Shown here one piece after another: positions 62,500 through 64,000 of a DNA stretch of 64,000 nt (its first letter is position 1; every line of letters starts with the position of its first letter). Made by a program: the position numbers and the translations under genes. This DNA comes from Psilocybe azurescens (taxonomy: Eukaryota > Basidiomycota > Agaricomycetes > Agaricales > Agrocybaceae): positions 1 through 64,000 of the forward strand of contig JAJIRX010000227.1 of NCBI GenBank assembly GCA_023853785.1, given 5' to 3'. The notes below the pieces were generated by a model that was not told the origin of the DNA, did not search any database, and saw nothing but the letters and a program-made list of their open reading frames with translations.

Positions 62500-62625
62500 C
62501 AGTACCAGTTGAAACCAGTTGGAACCAGTTGGACTCAGTCAGAACTGATTGGAACTGGTCAGAATCTAGTTGGAATCTATTTGGACTCAGTCAGAACTGG
62601 TTGAAATCTGGTTGAAATTTCTCAG
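62500..62625. repeat. CAGTTGGAAC / TCAGAACTG interspersed repeat
   Basis: The tract repeats CCAGTTGGAA, ACCAGTTGGA, CTCAGTCAGAACTG, GGAACTGGTCAGAATCT and AGTTGGAATCT in varied order. A related stretch lies at 61805-61875 (GAACTAGTCAGTTTC, GTGGTTCTAGATGGAATCC). It looks like a decayed tandem array. Confidence 0.6.
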
Positions 62626-62819
62626 AATGTACTTTACTCTGTATACAAGACAATGCTTAATCAGCCTTATATAATAATTGCTTACATGAGCTTATAATAA
62701 TCCATTTAAATAACATAATATTTAAGTTTAGTCAGTATTACATAATATTTTCTTATATAAGCTCTTAAGTAATCCATACAAGTCACATGATATTTGTAAT
62801 AAATGCAAAATTATAAAAT

Positions 62820-62895
62820 ACACTCAACAGGAATTGAACCAACAGCTTTATATATATTAATTCTACACATGTTTTACCAACTACACTATTATTGC
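62820..62895 (-). repeat. tRNA-derived (SINE-like) element, copy B
   Basis: Minus strand: A-box TAGTGTAGTTGG (62888-62877) and a perfect B-box GGTTCAATTCC (62840-62830). The acceptor ends do not pair. Homology to copy A continues upstream (ATTGCTTGT...CA.ATTTAATGAATTATAT), which argues for a dispersed element rather than two independent tRNA genes. Confidence 0.6.
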
Positions 62896-63857
62896 TTGTG
62901 TTATTCTCAACATTTAATGAATTATATACTATTTTTTACAACACCCAATACACTACACTCTCTATTATCTAAATAGGTGTATCACCCAAGACTCTTTCTA
63001 GCATGGTCACCAGTGATTTTGCTACTGAGATCTTTAGAATCATTAATCAATATAATATTACTGGTATAGAAGTCACTTTCTAGAAGTCTGAAGTGCAGCT
63101 TTTGAGTAGTACAGCTTTTTTTGTCTTTATCAATGACAATAATTCATCTCAAGCCTATTATTAGCAATTTTGTACTATACTTTCTCTATTCATTGCCAGC
63201 AGGAAAACACTCATGCAGAATACACTTATATACTTTTTCTAGATCAGGAAAGAGCTTTACACTATCACTGCCTACCACAATCTTTTCAAAGATGACCAAG
63301 ACAATAAAAAAGAATTCTAAAAATATACATATTTTTTTAGCAAAATGGCTGGCTATATAAGCATTTTAAAATTCTCTTATTGGGATAGTTTTTTTGGATG
63401 ATATATTTTAGAATATGTTTTTTGAGATACATTTTAAGTATATGACTTGCAGATAATATAGCTGACTAATTTTTTCTTTTTCTTTTCTTTTCTCTGTAAG
63501 AGTAATATTAATTTTTTCTATATTTAAATACTCTTGTAGCCATGTTCAGGCAAGATGTGATTGTAATGGGTCTTAATAATTTCAACAACTATCAGCTCTC
63601 TATTATCAATAACAAGATTGGCAACATTAAGGACTGTATATCTGGTTATGTGTAAAAATACATTGAAGTAAAAAGTGGAAAATAACACTGACAATACTGA
63701 CTCTACAGAAAAACTAAAAAATTAGGCCAACAGCAGGCCAGATATAATGTCTAGAAGTCTGTGTTCAAAATATCTCAATTTAAATGTTAGAAAGTGCTGG
63801 AATAAAATGAAAAACTATATTATCAGCCATGTCGTATGAGCACTTGTTGACAAGTCT

Positions 63858-63907
63858 TTTTCTTTTCTCTTTTCCTTTTCTTTTCTTTTCTTTTTCTTTT
63901 CCTTATC
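63858..63907. repeat. Pyrimidine tract (T/C)
   Basis: Fifty bases of almost pure C and T (CTTTTTCTTTTCTCTTTTCC and similar). It could be a microsatellite or a leader or transposon-tail remnant. Confidence 0.7.
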
Positions 63908-64000
63908 ATCTTTCATATCATTGATACATCATCGAAACGCTCTGATGATCTTTGCTTTCAATCATTCTTTGAAACTCCATCATATCTCTGATGGACTTTC

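Larger units (their letters stand above)
61686..64000. other. AT-rich, CpG-depleted repeat remnants
   Basis: No intact gene. From 60000 to 63800 I count only about two CG dinucleotides, compared with frequent CG to the left of 59.5 kb. ORFs are short and interrupted. The content is two tRNA-like elements, a CAGTTGGAAC-type repeat zone, and pyrimidine tracts (63475-63495, 63858-63905). The remaining sequence is probably heavily mutated transposons that can no longer be named. Confidence 0.55.

Noticed and set aside
63121..63360. 79-codon plus-strand ORF in the AT-rich end
   Set aside because: Low-complexity Ile/Lys/Ser-rich translation of AT-rich DNA with no family resemblance.

Overview
The window reads as nuclear DNA of a basidiomycete fungus, most likely an Agaricomycete. 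The signs are intron-dense genes with 50-80 nt GT-AG introns, three DUF6533-type seven-helix membrane proteins, a CAP59-like (GT69) mannosyltransferase, an F-box family with a fused nucleotidyltransferase-like region, and a Helitron with a DUF6570 N-terminus. No bacterial operons, rRNA genes or CRISPR arrays are visible. Intron boundaries given here were placed by eye from splice signals and reading-frame continuity.

Layout. 1-3.45 kb: minus-strand partial Helitron whose helicase end runs off the left edge. 4.5-11 kb: decayed F-box/NTase-like copies and two members of an unnamed protein family. 11.2-17.1 kb: a UCH-family deubiquitinase and, converging on it, an Asx-homology (ASXH) protein, which is a candidate fungal PR-DUB gene pair. 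17.1-28 kb: mostly gene-poor, with one C2H2 zinc-finger gene and several decayed repeats. 28.2-37 kb: a KDM4-type JmjC histone demethylase followed by Nbs1. 37.5-39.4 kb: DUF6533 protein 1. 39.6-41.6 kb: GT69 glycosyltransferase. 42.6-45.0 kb: cytochrome P450. 45.3-45.6 kb: a MITE-like element. 46.2-47.6 kb: ornithine carbamoyltransferase. 47.9-54.8 kb: DUF6533 proteins 2 and 3. 55.4-56.6 kb: TMEM19/DUF92 protein. 56.8-59.5 kb: glycogen synthase. From 59.6 kb to the end the DNA becomes very AT-rich and CpG-depleted; it holds a degenerate Tc1/mariner element with terminal inverted repeats of about 200 bp, a pair of tRNA-derived elements and other decayed repeats.

Functional themes. Chromatin and genome maintenance (UCH + ASXH, KDM4, Nbs1) dominates the left and centre; primary metabolism (ornithine carbamoyltransferase, glycogen synthase) and membrane or secretory proteins (DUF6533 x3, GT69, P450, TMEM19) dominate the right.

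Caution. Several highly conserved genes (KDM4, ornithine carbamoyltransferase, glycogen synthase) are each broken by one apparent single-base indel in a short homopolymer, as is the Helitron. This looks more like residual sequencing error than real loss, so 'pseudogene' calls in this window should be held loosely.
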